A stretch of DNA of 64,000 nucleotides, taken from assembly GCA_014116815.1 (NCBI GenBank), contig JACGYV010000002.1, forward strand, positions 48,155-112,154. The letters run 5' to 3'. The stretch comes from Holosporaceae bacterium 'Namur'. GTDB lineage: Bacteria > Pseudomonadota > Alphaproteobacteria > Rickettsiales > Midichloriaceae. The position numbers and the translations under genes were made by a program. The notes under the pieces were generated by a model. It ran no database searches, had not been told where the DNA came from, and saw only the letters and a list, made by a program, of their open reading frames with translations. Of this stretch, positions 52,526 through 61,011 are shown piece after piece. Each line of letters starts with the position of its first letter. The first letter of the stretch is position 1.

Positions 52526-55219
52526 ATGCAAGCAGCGGCAAAAATTACGGGTTTTCCTTTCTCGGAAGATGTTTTAGATTATTTAGCTAAAGATATCAGC
52601 ACTAAGTTTAATGATATTTATATAGCAAATAAGGTTGTTGTTGTTCTTCCCAGCCGTAGAGCGGTAAGGAATTTAAAATCTAAATTATTAAGCTTGAGTC
52701 ACGACAAAATTTGTTTCCTTCCTCAAATTATCACTTTTTCGGATATACCTAATAACCTGATATTATTTAACTCTGTCTGTGATAACTTAGATATGAGGCT
52801 ACCCGAGGTAATAGATAGCTTTTCGCTCGATATGATCGTCTTAGAAATTATCGAAGAAATAAAAAGTTTATATCCCAACTTTACAACCTTCCGGGATAAA
52901 AAAATTTCAACTTATATAAAAAAATTCTTCATTAAGTTTTTTACATACAACCAATACTCATCTTCAATAAAAATCGATAATCCTGATTATGAAATATTTA
53001 CCTATTTGCTTAATACTTTTAATGAAAAGCTAAAATCATTAGGTAAGGTAACTGAACAACAATTAAGAAATGAAGCTATCTTAAGACTTAAAAATACCTG
53101 GAATACGAAAAAAGCCGGAAGTTATATCTATTCGGTTCTTCCCACTTCTAATACACCTTATATATTTGATTTTTTAAAACTGGTTGCTGCAAGAAAAAAT
53201 GCTGAAATTATAATTGGCGGCTTAGAGCACCCGATCGATCTTATAGAGTGGGAAAGCACTACTGAAAAACATGCTAACTTCTTTATTAAACGCTTTTTAA
53301 ACCATATAGGCTTAAATGTAGATAAAGTTAATTGCTTACCTATGTCTCAAGTTGTTAATAATGATTATAGGATTATTGAAGCGAAAAATGAGATAGAAGA
53401 AGGAAGGCAAATAGCTTTAGCTATAGTAGACCACTTAAATTCCGATATTCACAACATCGGGATTGTTACTGAAAACCGTATAGTTGCAAAACTTATAAAA
53501 GAAAATCTTAAAAGATATAGCCTTGACATAAATGATACCGTAGCAAGAAGCTTAATAGAACTTAATGAAATTAAGTTTTTCTTACTTATTTTTGAGCTTG
53601 CTACCGTTAACAGCTTAAATAAAGTTGCTTTACTCAGCTTCTTTAACCATCCGCTTACCGGTTTAAATACAAAAGAAGTAGAAGATTTTGAAATTAATTA
53701 CTTTAGAACTCCTAAAATATATAACTCTCTATTTGAAGTCCTAAACCAAATAGAGAGCAATGAGCAATATTTAGGAATTACACAAGCTATAAAAGCCGTA
53801 TTGGAATTCAAACCTAAAATATTATCTGGCAAAAACTTTTATAGCTTTTTTTCCGAGCACTTGAGATACTTTAACGCACTAGTGAGTGAAGAGATAAGGA
53901 ATAGCTTACCTAGCTTGGACTATCTTACCGATTTAAAAATGGAATTAAAGCCTTTAACTTATGCCCGTAAGCCCATAAAAATCCGACTTTACAAAGAGCT
54001 ATTAATAAAAATTTTAGGTGAGCAATCATATCGCGATGAGGAATTCATTGAAGAAGTACAAATCTTAACTCCCCTGGAGGCAAGGCTGCAATCATTCGAT
54101 CTTGTCATCATCCCAAGTTTAAATGAAGGAAATTTTCCTAATATTACCCGAGATTGGCCGCTTATCGATGCTGCTCTGGCCGCGCAATTTAACTTTCCTA
54201 ACTATCAGGAGCCTTTAGGCTTCGGTGCACATGATTTTAACAGTTTAATAAGTAATAAAAGAGTTATATTATCACGATCACTATACTCGCAAAGTAAAGA
54301 AACTACGGAATCCAGGTTTTTATCCCAACTTAAAGTTGCTGCTTCAATTGAACAGGTTAATTATAAATCTGCCAAAGACTCGGAAATATTTAAATATAAT
54401 CCTTCTCCGAGGGCTAATCCGAAACCGCCTCTTTCCGCCAGGCCGAAAAAATTTTCCGTAAGCTCCGTTGAGCGGTTAATATATAACCCTTATGTTTATT
54501 ATGCTAAGTATATTTTAAACCTTACTCCTCTGGATGAGCTGGGTGCAACTTCAATAAAAAAAGATTTCGGTATTTATTTCCATAAAGCGCTCGCTGAGAT
54601 TTTTGAACAAACTTTACCGCTTAGCAGGGAGGAATTTACTGAAGACCTGCTAAGCAAGTTTAAAACCTGTACTGAAACAAGTGTTTTAAATGATAGTAAT
54701 ACTTTACAATTTTGGCTTAAACGCGTGGAACGGATTGCTCCTTGGCTATATGATTATGAGAAAGAGGTTTTGCCTAATTTGAAAGGAAGCCTTAATGAAA
54801 AAAGAAAAGAGGTTAATTTAAATATTGCAAATACGATTATCTCAATTTCAGCAATTTTTGATAGGGTGATGTTGTATAAAGACGGCGGGATCAAAATCAT
54901 CGATTACAAAACCGGATATACTCCTCTGCAAAAAGAAGTAGATAAAGGCTTATCCCCCCAGTTTCCGATTGAAAACCTGATATTGCGAGAAGTAATGAAT
55001 ACCGACGATATATCTCAGGAGTATATAGAACTACGGGGCAAAAAAGACATAGCAAACAGCAAACCGATAACGGTTGATAGCAAAGTCAGTAGAACAGAAC
55101 TTATTAAGTTAATCACCATGTTTTTAGATTCTAATCAAGGATATTTTGCAAGTATTGACTTAGAAAAAAATCAAAGGTTCAAAGAATATCAACACTTGAT
55201 TAGCTTAAATCCGGAGTAA
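52526..55219 (+). CDS. addB: Double-strand break repair protein AddB
   Basis: An 897-residue protein of the alphaproteobacterial AddB type: an inactivated helicase core plus a C-terminal PD-(D/E)xK nuclease. The nuclease has IIDYKTGYTP (the D...EXK region), preceded by SVSSVERLIYNPYVYY. AddB works with AddA to process DNA ends for recombination. addA is not in the window, although the two are often adjacent. It is somewhat shorter than usual (about 1,000). Confidence 0.85.
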   Translation: MQAAAKITGFPFSEDVLDYLAKDISTKFNDIYIANKVVVVLPSRRAVRNLKSKLLSLSHDKICFLPQIITFSDIPNNLILFNSVCDNLDMRLPEVIDSFSLDMIVLEIIEEIKSLYPNFTTFRDKKISTYIKKFFIKFFTYNQYSSSIKIDNPDYEIFTYLLNTFNEKLKSLGKVTEQQLRNEAILRLKNTWNTKKAGSYIYSVLPTSNTPYIFDFLKLVAARKNAEIIIGGLEHPIDLIEWESTTEKHANFFIKRFLNHIGLNVDKVNCLPMSQVVNNDYRIIEAKNEIEEGRQIALAIVDHLNSDIHNIGIVTENRIVAKLIKENLKRYSLDINDTVARSLIELNEIKFFLLIFELATVNSLNKVALLSFFNHPLTGLNTKEVEDFEINYFRTPKIYNSLFEVLNQIESNEQYLGITQAIKAVLEFKPKILSGKNFYSFFSEHLRYFNALVSEEIRNSLPSLDYLTDLKMELKPLTYARKPIKIRLYKELLIKILGEQSYRDEEFIEEVQILTPLEARLQSFDLVIIPSLNEGNFPNITRDWPLIDAALAAQFNFPNYQEPLGFGAHDFNSLISNKRVILSRSLYSQSKETTESRFLSQLKVAASIEQVNYKSAKDSEIFKYNPSPRANPKPPLSARPKKFSVSSVERLIYNPYVYYAKYILNLTPLDELGATSIKKDFGIYFHKALAEIFEQTLPLSREEFTEDLLSKFKTCTETSVLNDSNTLQFWLKRVERIAPWLYDYEKEVLPNLKGSLNEKRKEVNLNIANTIISISAIFDRVMLYKDGGIKIIDYKTGYTPLQKEVDKGLSPQFPIENLILREVMNTDDISQEYIELRGKKDIANSKPITVDSKVSRTELIKLITMFLDSNQGYFASIDLEKNQRFKEYQHLISLNPE

Positions 55220-55222
55220 ATT

Positions 55223-56083
55223 ATGCAAAACGGATATTACCTGGGAGTTACTTTTAAACTTCTTAATTTGCTGATTTTTACCGCCATATCCTTAGGGCTG
55301 CTCGCCAAAAGTAAAACGTTAAATCCAATTGAAGAATTTTTCATTATTTGTATTTCCGGTACCTTATTTCTATTACCTTGGGTAGCATTCACCAAAGCAA
55401 AGCACCTTAGGGTAAAAAGCTATCCGGGTTATGTTTTAAGAGCTTCATTTAGTATTATCGGTATGGTTGCCTGGATTGAATCCTTAAAAAGCCTAGGTGC
55501 CAATGAAGCAACCTTAATAGCTTACCTTAATCCACTATTTACCATAATTCTTGCTACACTGTTCAGAGAGGAAAAACTTAAGCTAACTTCGTTTTTCGGA
55601 ATAGCATTATGCATACTTGTTGTAATTTATACCCTTAAAATTGAGACTGACAGGTTTAATATGCAAGGTATGTTTTTCGGGTTTTGTTCAGCTTCAGCCT
55701 GGTCATTTTATGAAATAATTTGTAAAAAACAATCTTATGCCGAGCATTTTTTAACGCAGGCATTTTATACTCTTTTATTCGGTATGCTTATAATGTTACC
55801 TTATGCGATACTTAACAATACTTTCAATAAAGTTATCGAATTTGAGGTAATTGGAATATTAGGTATCTTAAGGGTGCTCAACATAATCTGTTTATTTCTG
55901 GCTTATAAATTCGCTCCGATTAATATTCTAGCTCCGTTCGGGTATTTCAGATTAGTATTTATGGCAATAGGCAGTTTCCTCATCTTCCATAACTCCCCTA
56001 CTCTAAGTGTTATATTTGCAGCAATTATAATAATTATTATCAATATTTATATTTTTAAAATACAAAAATTAAGAACCGAATAA
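55223..56083 (+). CDS. EamA/DMT-superfamily transporter
   Basis: A 286-residue inner-membrane protein with ten predicted membrane segments arranged as two EamA repeats, each containing Pro-rich kinks (for example ATLIAYLNPLFTIILATL, FAPINILAPFGYFRLVFMA). Members export amino acids, nucleotides or other metabolites. Rickettsiales carry several for exchange with the host (SAM carriers among them), but the substrate here is unknown. It follows addB by 3 bases and is probably translated from the same mRNA. Confidence 0.8.
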   Translation: MQNGYYLGVTFKLLNLLIFTAISLGLLAKSKTLNPIEEFFIICISGTLFLLPWVAFTKAKHLRVKSYPGYVLRASFSIIGMVAWIESLKSLGANEATLIAYLNPLFTIILATLFREEKLKLTSFFGIALCILVVIYTLKIETDRFNMQGMFFGFCSASAWSFYEIICKKQSYAEHFLTQAFYTLLFGMLIMLPYAILNNTFNKVIEFEVIGILGILRVLNIICLFLAYKFAPINILAPFGYFRLVFMAIGSFLIFHNSPTLSVIFAAIIIIIINIYIFKIQKLRTE

Positions 56084-56138
56084 ACATAGAAAAAACTTTA
56101 TAACTATAGTTATTATTATATTATGTTATAAATGAAAA

Positions 56139-56194
56139 ACACAAAATATATGGATTGATTTATAGTTTTTAACTATATATAGTGTAAGTATAAT
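56139..56194 (+). promoter_or_regulatory. Pair of NrdR boxes overlapping the nrdB promoter
   Basis: Box 1 ACACAAAATATATGGA (56139-56154) matches 12 of 16 positions of the known NrdR consensus ACACWATATATWGTGT. Box 2 TAACTATATATAGTGT (56170-56185) matches 14 of 16. They start 31 bases apart, the spacing NrdR requires. TATAAT (56189-56194) follows, so box 2 sits in the promoter spacer, as expected for repression of ribonucleotide reductase genes when dNTP or ATP levels signal sufficiency. Confidence 0.65.
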
Positions 56195-56228
56195 TAATAA
56201 CCATAGATACTAATTTAGGGAATTTTAT

Positions 56229-57197
56229 ATGTCTTTATTAGATGCAGCTCCGATATTTAAGCCTTTTTCTTATCCATGGGCATATGATGCTTGGAAGGTA
56301 CAACAACAAATACATTGGTTGCCTGAAGAAGTACCGATGGCGGATGATGTTAAAGATTGGAAAAAGAACCTTACCGAGGGCGAGAGACATTTGCTTACCC
56401 AAATCTTCAGATTCTTTACTCAAGCCGATATTGAAGTGAATAACTGCTATATGAAGCATTATGCTAAAGTATTTAAGCCGACTGAAGTGCAAATGATGCT
56501 TGCCGCATTTTCTAATATGGAAACTATCCATATTGATGCTTATTCACATCTCCTGGATACTTTAGGGATGCCTGAAGTAGAATATCAAGCCTTTATGAAA
56601 TATAAAGAGCTTAAAGATAAATATGACTATATGCAGCAATTTAATTCCGACTCCAAAGAGGATATTGCAAAAACATTAGCTGTATTTGGAGCTTTTACCG
56701 AAGGATTACAGTTATTTGCTTCTTTTGCAATGCTGCTTAATTTCCAAAGATTCGGGAAAATGAAGGGAATGGGACAGATTATAGCATGGAGTGTCAGAGA
56801 TGAAACATTGCATACTAACTATATTATTCGTTTATTCAGAACATTTATTAGTGAAAACCAGGAAGTTTACACTGATAGCTTTAAACAGTTTTTAGTAGAT
56901 GCTTGCCAAACTATTGTTTCTCATGAAGATGCATTTATTGACCTTGCTTTTGAGTTTGACGGTGCCGTACAAGGATTAACCGCAAGTGACGTAAAGCGCT
57001 ATATCAGGTATATTGCAGACCGCAGGATTACTCAATTAGGTTTAAACCCGGTTTATCATATAGAACGCAACCCGCTTCCATGGCTGGATGAAATACTGAA
57101 TGCTCCGGAACACACTAACTTCTTTGAAAACAGGGTTACCGAATATGCGAGAGCTGCCACTAAGGGAACTTGGGATGAAGCCTTTTCAGCAGCATAG
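56229..57197 (+). CDS. nrdB: Ribonucleoside-diphosphate reductase, beta subunit (class I)
   Basis: A 322-residue R2 subunit that carries the di-iron tyrosyl radical for dNTP synthesis. Ligands are visible as Asp67, Glu98 and His101 (METIHIDAY), Glu158 (FTEGLQLF) and Glu192/His195 (RDETLHTNY). The radical Tyr105 is present, so it is a conventional Tyr-type enzyme rather than a Mn/Fe one. nrdA is not adjacent. The upstream NrdR boxes indicate repression control. The next gene converges. Confidence 0.95.
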   Translation: MSLLDAAPIFKPFSYPWAYDAWKVQQQIHWLPEEVPMADDVKDWKKNLTEGERHLLTQIFRFFTQADIEVNNCYMKHYAKVFKPTEVQMMLAAFSNMETIHIDAYSHLLDTLGMPEVEYQAFMKYKELKDKYDYMQQFNSDSKEDIAKTLAVFGAFTEGLQLFASFAMLLNFQRFGKMKGMGQIIAWSVRDETLHTNYIIRLFRTFISENQEVYTDSFKQFLVDACQTIVSHEDAFIDLAFEFDGAVQGLTASDVKRYIRYIADRRITQLGLNPVYHIERNPLPWLDEILNAPEHTNFFENRVTEYARAATKGTWDEAFSAA

Positions 57198-57211
57198 GTC
57201 TCTTTGATTAT

Positions 57212-57252
57212 ATAAGCTTTTTAAAATATTATCTTTGGAAAGCTTATTGTTT
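57212..57252. terminator. Possible bidirectional terminator between nrdB and the convergent gene
   Basis: ATAAGCTTT (57212-57220) and AAAGCTTAT (57239-57247) form a perfect 9-bp stem with an 18-base loop, placed between two convergent genes. The tail is only moderately T-rich (TGTTTATTT). Confidence 0.45.
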
Positions 57253-58312
57253 ATTTAATGCTTGGTTGGATCATTTGAGCAGATTCTTTATAACTTTCGG
57301 GCGTTTTATCTTTTGATGTATTATCTTTTACATATTCTTTATTTTCATAAAATTGCTTGATTTCACTTTTTGCTTTTTCACTTATCTCTATTTCAGGAGA
57401 CCCGGTATTAGCAAAAGTTTGAAATGTTTTACTTAACAATACATCGATAGGTCTAAAAACAGCGGATAATAAAGTTCCTACCGCTATTTTCTCAAGAAGG
57501 GAGTCAACATGTAAATTAGTACCTAGAGTATTGTTGATATCGACTTCAACAGTTTTAGTCGCACCTTTTAAATAGCTTTTTACAACATCCTGAAAATTTA
57601 TATAATCATTTTTATTTATAAATTCGGAAAAAATAAGGCTGATACTCACCGTTAACAATGTCCCTACCCTAACAGGCAGCTCAAGCACATTAAGAAAAAC
57701 CGAGCTTAGCGTACTTCTAACCGCTGCATTTATTACGGATTGAAAAAGATCTTCCGCATTAGAAACAGATTTCCGGCCTAAGTTCCTTTCCAGTTCTTCT
57801 TTTCCTATCGTAGAGTTTTCAATAGCATATTCTAATCTTCTTATTTGAGTAAAAACCGCAGCTGAAATGATTGCAGCAGGAATTATAAGGATTGTTACAG
57901 GGATTGCCGCTAAAGGAGATGCAGCAAATAATGACATAACCGCAGCAGAGATAATAGTCATACAAACCATACTCATTACCGCTTCACCAACAGTAGTAAT
58001 CATTTGCGCATAAAATTTACCTTCATCGCCGTAAAGGTTTACAATATGGTTAGCTAGTGTGGTTGCACCGTAGGAAACTCCCATCGCCCCGATAATCCCG
58101 GCAGTTGCAGGTAAAGATAAAAAGCTTAGAGAAAAGAAACCTAGAAACAAAGCATTGTAATATATAGGCCTCTCATCCATTTTATTAACACTGCTACTGA
58201 TTACATAACTGCAATAATTATAAGTTGAACAAGCCCAGCTCTTTGTACCTTTGATCACCTCAAAAGGCTGATATAATATTGAAGTAACTCTAGCTAAGGG
58301 ATATTCTTTCAA
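57251..58312 (-). CDS. Unknown hydrophobic membrane protein
   Basis: A 353-residue protein from a TTG start with AAGGT upstream; an ATG at about residue 45 is an alternative. No family is recognised. Hydrophobic stretches include FLGFFSLSFLSLPATAGIIGAMG, MICMTIISAAVMSLFAAS-like and PVTILIIPAAIISAAVF, giving about four to six membrane segments before a charged tail (EISEKAKSEIKQFYENKEY). The Ala/Ile-rich core and charged tail recall the orphan at 51329. It lies just before the kps operon on the opposite strand. A membrane-disturbing or secreted role is speculation. Confidence 0.6.
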   Translation of the reverse strand: MKEYPLARVTSILYQPFEVIKGTKSWACSTYNYCSYVISSSVNKMDERPIYYNALFLGFFSLSFLSLPATAGIIGAMGVSYGATTLANHIVNLYGDEGKFYAQMITTVGEAVMSMVCMTIISAAVMSLFAASPLAAIPVTILIIPAAIISAAVFTQIRRLEYAIENSTIGKEELERNLGRKSVSNAEDLFQSVINAAVRSTLSSVFLNVLELPVRVGTLLTVSISLIFSEFINKNDYINFQDVVKSYLKGATKTVEVDINNTLGTNLHVDSLLEKIAVGTLLSAVFRPIDVLLSKTFQTFANTGSPEIEISEKAKSEIKQFYENKEYVKDNTSKDKTPESYKESAQMIQPSIK

Positions 58313-58465
58313 ATTTTACCTTAAAATCATCAAAACTTTATATTTTAGATTATAAATATAATTAATTAATAAATGGTTAACCGGTGTTTTATTTATGAAA
58401 ATACTAACTGTTGTTTTATTCCACTTTTATGTTAAATATTTGTTAGTTAATTATTTATTAAAAGC

Positions 58466-59245
58466 ATGAGTTTGCTTAAAGGTTTTTTAGTACAGTGCGA
58501 CGTTATTAAAGCTTTAGTTTTAAGAGAGGCACGTACCAGGTTCGGAAACAACTGTTTAGGGTTTCTTTGGGCTTTTATCGAGCCTATAATTTGTATTATT
58601 ACCTTCTATGGGGTTTTTTATTTTTTAAACCGCTCAACATTCTATGGTTCGAATATAATAAGCTTCATAACCACCGGGTTAATTCCTTTTATGTTATTTA
58701 GGCAAATAACCATTGCAGCAATGAATGCCGTTGATGCAAACAAAGCCCTTCTATTTTATCCGCAAGTTAAGCTTTTAGATTTAATCATTGCGCGGAGCCT
58801 TCTTGAGATCGGCACTATAGTTAGCGTCTTTATTGTGCTTATGCTTTTAAATTGTATATATATAAATAACTTTCAAATTGATAATCCGTTAAATGTTTTA
58901 ATGGCTTTATTTACTACCGGCTTTTTTGCAATTAGTTGCGGATTAATATTTTCCGGCCTAAGTATTTATAGTGATACGGTAAAGCGGGTAGTCCCCCCTG
59001 CTATTAGAGTATTATTTTATATCTCAGGTATATTTTTCAGTATCTCCTCACTCTCTAATAATTTGAAATCAATACTTTTAATCAACCCTATTTTACATCT
59101 GGTTGAAATGCTGAGAAGCGGTTGGTTTATCACCTATGAAAGCAATGAATATAGTTGCCGATATGTGCTTTATATATCGATATATCTGACTTTTATCGGT
59201 TTAGCTTTATTAAACTTTTCTAAAAATAAGCTTGAGCTCACATGA
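58466..59245 (+). CDS. kpsM: Capsule polysaccharide ABC transporter permease KpsM
   Basis: A 259-residue inner-membrane permease of the ABC-2 family (KpsM/Wzm) that forms the channel for a lipid-linked polysaccharide. It has about six membrane segments, beginning VIKALVLREARTRFGNNCLGFLWAFIEPI, the family's first helix region. The ATPase gene overlaps its end by 4 bases. It is the first gene of the kps operon, about 150 bases from the preceding divergent gene, so the promoter must lie there. Confidence 0.9.
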   Translation: MSLLKGFLVQCDVIKALVLREARTRFGNNCLGFLWAFIEPIICIITFYGVFYFLNRSTFYGSNIISFITTGLIPFMLFRQITIAAMNAVDANKALLFYPQVKLLDLIIARSLLEIGTIVSVFIVLMLLNCIYINNFQIDNPLNVLMALFTTGFFAISCGLIFSGLSIYSDTVKRVVPPAIRVLFYISGIFFSISSLSNNLKSILLINPILHLVEMLRSGWFITYESNEYSCRYVLYISIYLTFIGLALLNFSKNKLELT

Positions 59246-59904
59246 TTAAATTAGAAAATATTAGTAAGTCTTATCATACTAAGCATGGTACTAAAATTTT
59301 ATTTAAAAACTTATATTTAGATATGCCTCTTCGGCAAAACATTGCAATATTAGGCAAAAACGGCGTAGGTAAATCTACATTACTCAGAATAATAGCGGGC
59401 ATTGAAGAACCCGACTCGGGCAGCATTATTAGAGATGCGCGCATATCATGGCCTATAGGCTTTTCAGGAGGCTTTAACGGGTCATTAAGCGGAGAGGAAA
59501 ACTGCTTTTTTGTTTCTCGCATATATGGAGAAGAGATAAAAAGGGTAGCTGAATTTGTTAAAAATTTTTCAGAGCTTGAAGATTATTTTTATATGCCCTT
59601 TAAAACTTATTCAGCCGGCATGAAAGCAAGACTTGCTTTCGGGTTGAGTATGGCCTTGGAATTTGATATTTATTTAGTTGATGAAATTACTGCCGTCGGA
59701 GATGCTGCATTTCAGAAAAAATGCCGTGATGCTTTTGCCGAAAGAAGAAAAAGATCAAATGTAATTATGGTTTCACATAACTTTGATATTTTAAAAGAAT
59801 ATTGCTCGCTGGTTGCCATTTTAGAAAGCGGAAAAATTACCTTATATGATAACATTGACAAAGCTATAGAAATTTATAAAAAGAGTTTAAATCAAAATGA
59901 GTAA
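59242..59904 (+). CDS. kpsT: Capsule polysaccharide ABC transporter ATPase KpsT
   Basis: A 220-residue ATPase with Walker A GKNGVGKST, a signature reading TYSAGMKARLAFGLS in the polysaccharide-exporter (KpsT/Wzt) style, and Walker B YLVDEITAVGDAAFQ. It lacks the C-terminal carbohydrate-binding domain of long Wzt proteins, as expected for group 2 capsule transporters. It powers export with KpsM and overlaps kpsM by 4 and kpsE by 8 bases. Confidence 0.92.
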   Translation: MIKLENISKSYHTKHGTKILFKNLYLDMPLRQNIAILGKNGVGKSTLLRIIAGIEEPDSGSIIRDARISWPIGFSGGFNGSLSGEENCFFVSRIYGEEIKRVAEFVKNFSELEDYFYMPFKTYSAGMKARLAFGLSMALEFDIYLVDEITAVGDAAFQKKCRDAFAERRKRSNVIMVSHNFDILKEYCSLVAILESGKITLYDNIDKAIEIYKKSLNQNE

Positions 59905-61003
59905 GTCAAAAACAATAAAATCAATAATACTAAAAACCGACCGAAGAAGATTAGCGAGAGGGAAAGCTACGCTGATTAAACTCGGAGTTTTTGTACTATT
60001 ACCTACCTTAACAGCATTTATTTATTATATGTTTATTGCAAGTAACTTTTATGAATCCGAGGCGCAGTTCAAGGTACATACGGGAAGCGGAAAAGCATTA
60101 AACAATGATTTGACGGCCGAAGCCTATATTCTTTCAAGAGAAGCACTTACCAGGTTAGAAAAAGATTTTAATTTTATAGCTTCCTATCAGTCAAAAAAAG
60201 TTGATTTTTTCAATAGGTTACCTGAGCATGCCAATTTTGAAGATGCTTATCAGTATTATTTAAAACTGGTTAAAATTTCATTTGACCAAACTTCAGGTAT
60301 AGCCACCTTAAAAATCAGGGCTCCTACCCCATATAAAGCCAAAATTTATGCGGATGCATTGCTTAAATATTCAGATGATATAATTCTTAAACTCGCGGAT
60401 AAATTCCGAAATGAGCAGCTGACTTTTGCTAAACAGGAATTAAATAATGCGGAAAGTAGGCTGGCAGTCGCCAGAAGCTCTCTTTTGAAGCTTGAAGATT
60501 CTGACCGTACCCCCCTTAACTCTCAAACTATATCTAATCTTATACCCGTAAAAATCAGCTTAGAAAAAGAACTGGCACAAACTAAAATTAAATACAATAA
60601 GCTTAAGGCTAACCTTAAAACCACTTCTCCTCAGCTGGTCGCCTTACAACACAAAATTAATTACTTAATTTCAAGCATAGAGCAAGAGAATAAGAAAATT
60701 GCAGATGCGAAGGCTAATAAAGAAAACCCTCCTACACAAAGTTTCTTATTAGAGCAAATTTTAGCTGAAAGAGATTTTGCCGAAGAATCTTATAGGTCTG
60801 CTATAAACTTTCTGGAGAACTCAAGGAACGAACTCTTAAGGCAATATCATTATCTTGCGATAATTGTTCCGCCCAACATGCCCTTCTCAGCTATATATCC
60901 TAATGTTTTTACCGGCACGCTTACGGTTTTTTCATTAACCCTTGCTTTATTCGGGATATTTAGCTTATTAATAGCAATAATTAGAGAGCATGTAAGGATT
61001 TAA
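59897..61003 (+). CDS. kpsE: Capsule export inner-membrane protein KpsE
   Basis: A 368-residue inner-membrane protein of the KpsE/CtrB/BexC family. A membrane segment lies at about residues 28-48, followed by a long periplasmic coiled-coil part (about 150-290, with NAESRLAVARSSLLKLE) and a second membrane segment near the C-terminus. It bridges the inner-membrane exporter to the outer-membrane channel KpsD, which is not in the window. It overlaps kpsT by 8 bases. Confidence 0.88.
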   Translation: MSKSKTIKSIILKTDRRRLARGKATLIKLGVFVLLPTLTAFIYYMFIASNFYESEAQFKVHTGSGKALNNDLTAEAYILSREALTRLEKDFNFIASYQSKKVDFFNRLPEHANFEDAYQYYLKLVKISFDQTSGIATLKIRAPTPYKAKIYADALLKYSDDIILKLADKFRNEQLTFAKQELNNAESRLAVARSSLLKLEDSDRTPLNSQTISNLIPVKISLEKELAQTKIKYNKLKANLKTTSPQLVALQHKINYLISSIEQENKKIADAKANKENPPTQSFLLEQILAERDFAEESYRSAINFLENSRNELLRQYHYLAIIVPPNMPFSAIYPNVFTGTLTVFSLTLALFGIFSLLIAIIREHVRI

Positions 61004-61011
61004 TTTAAGTA

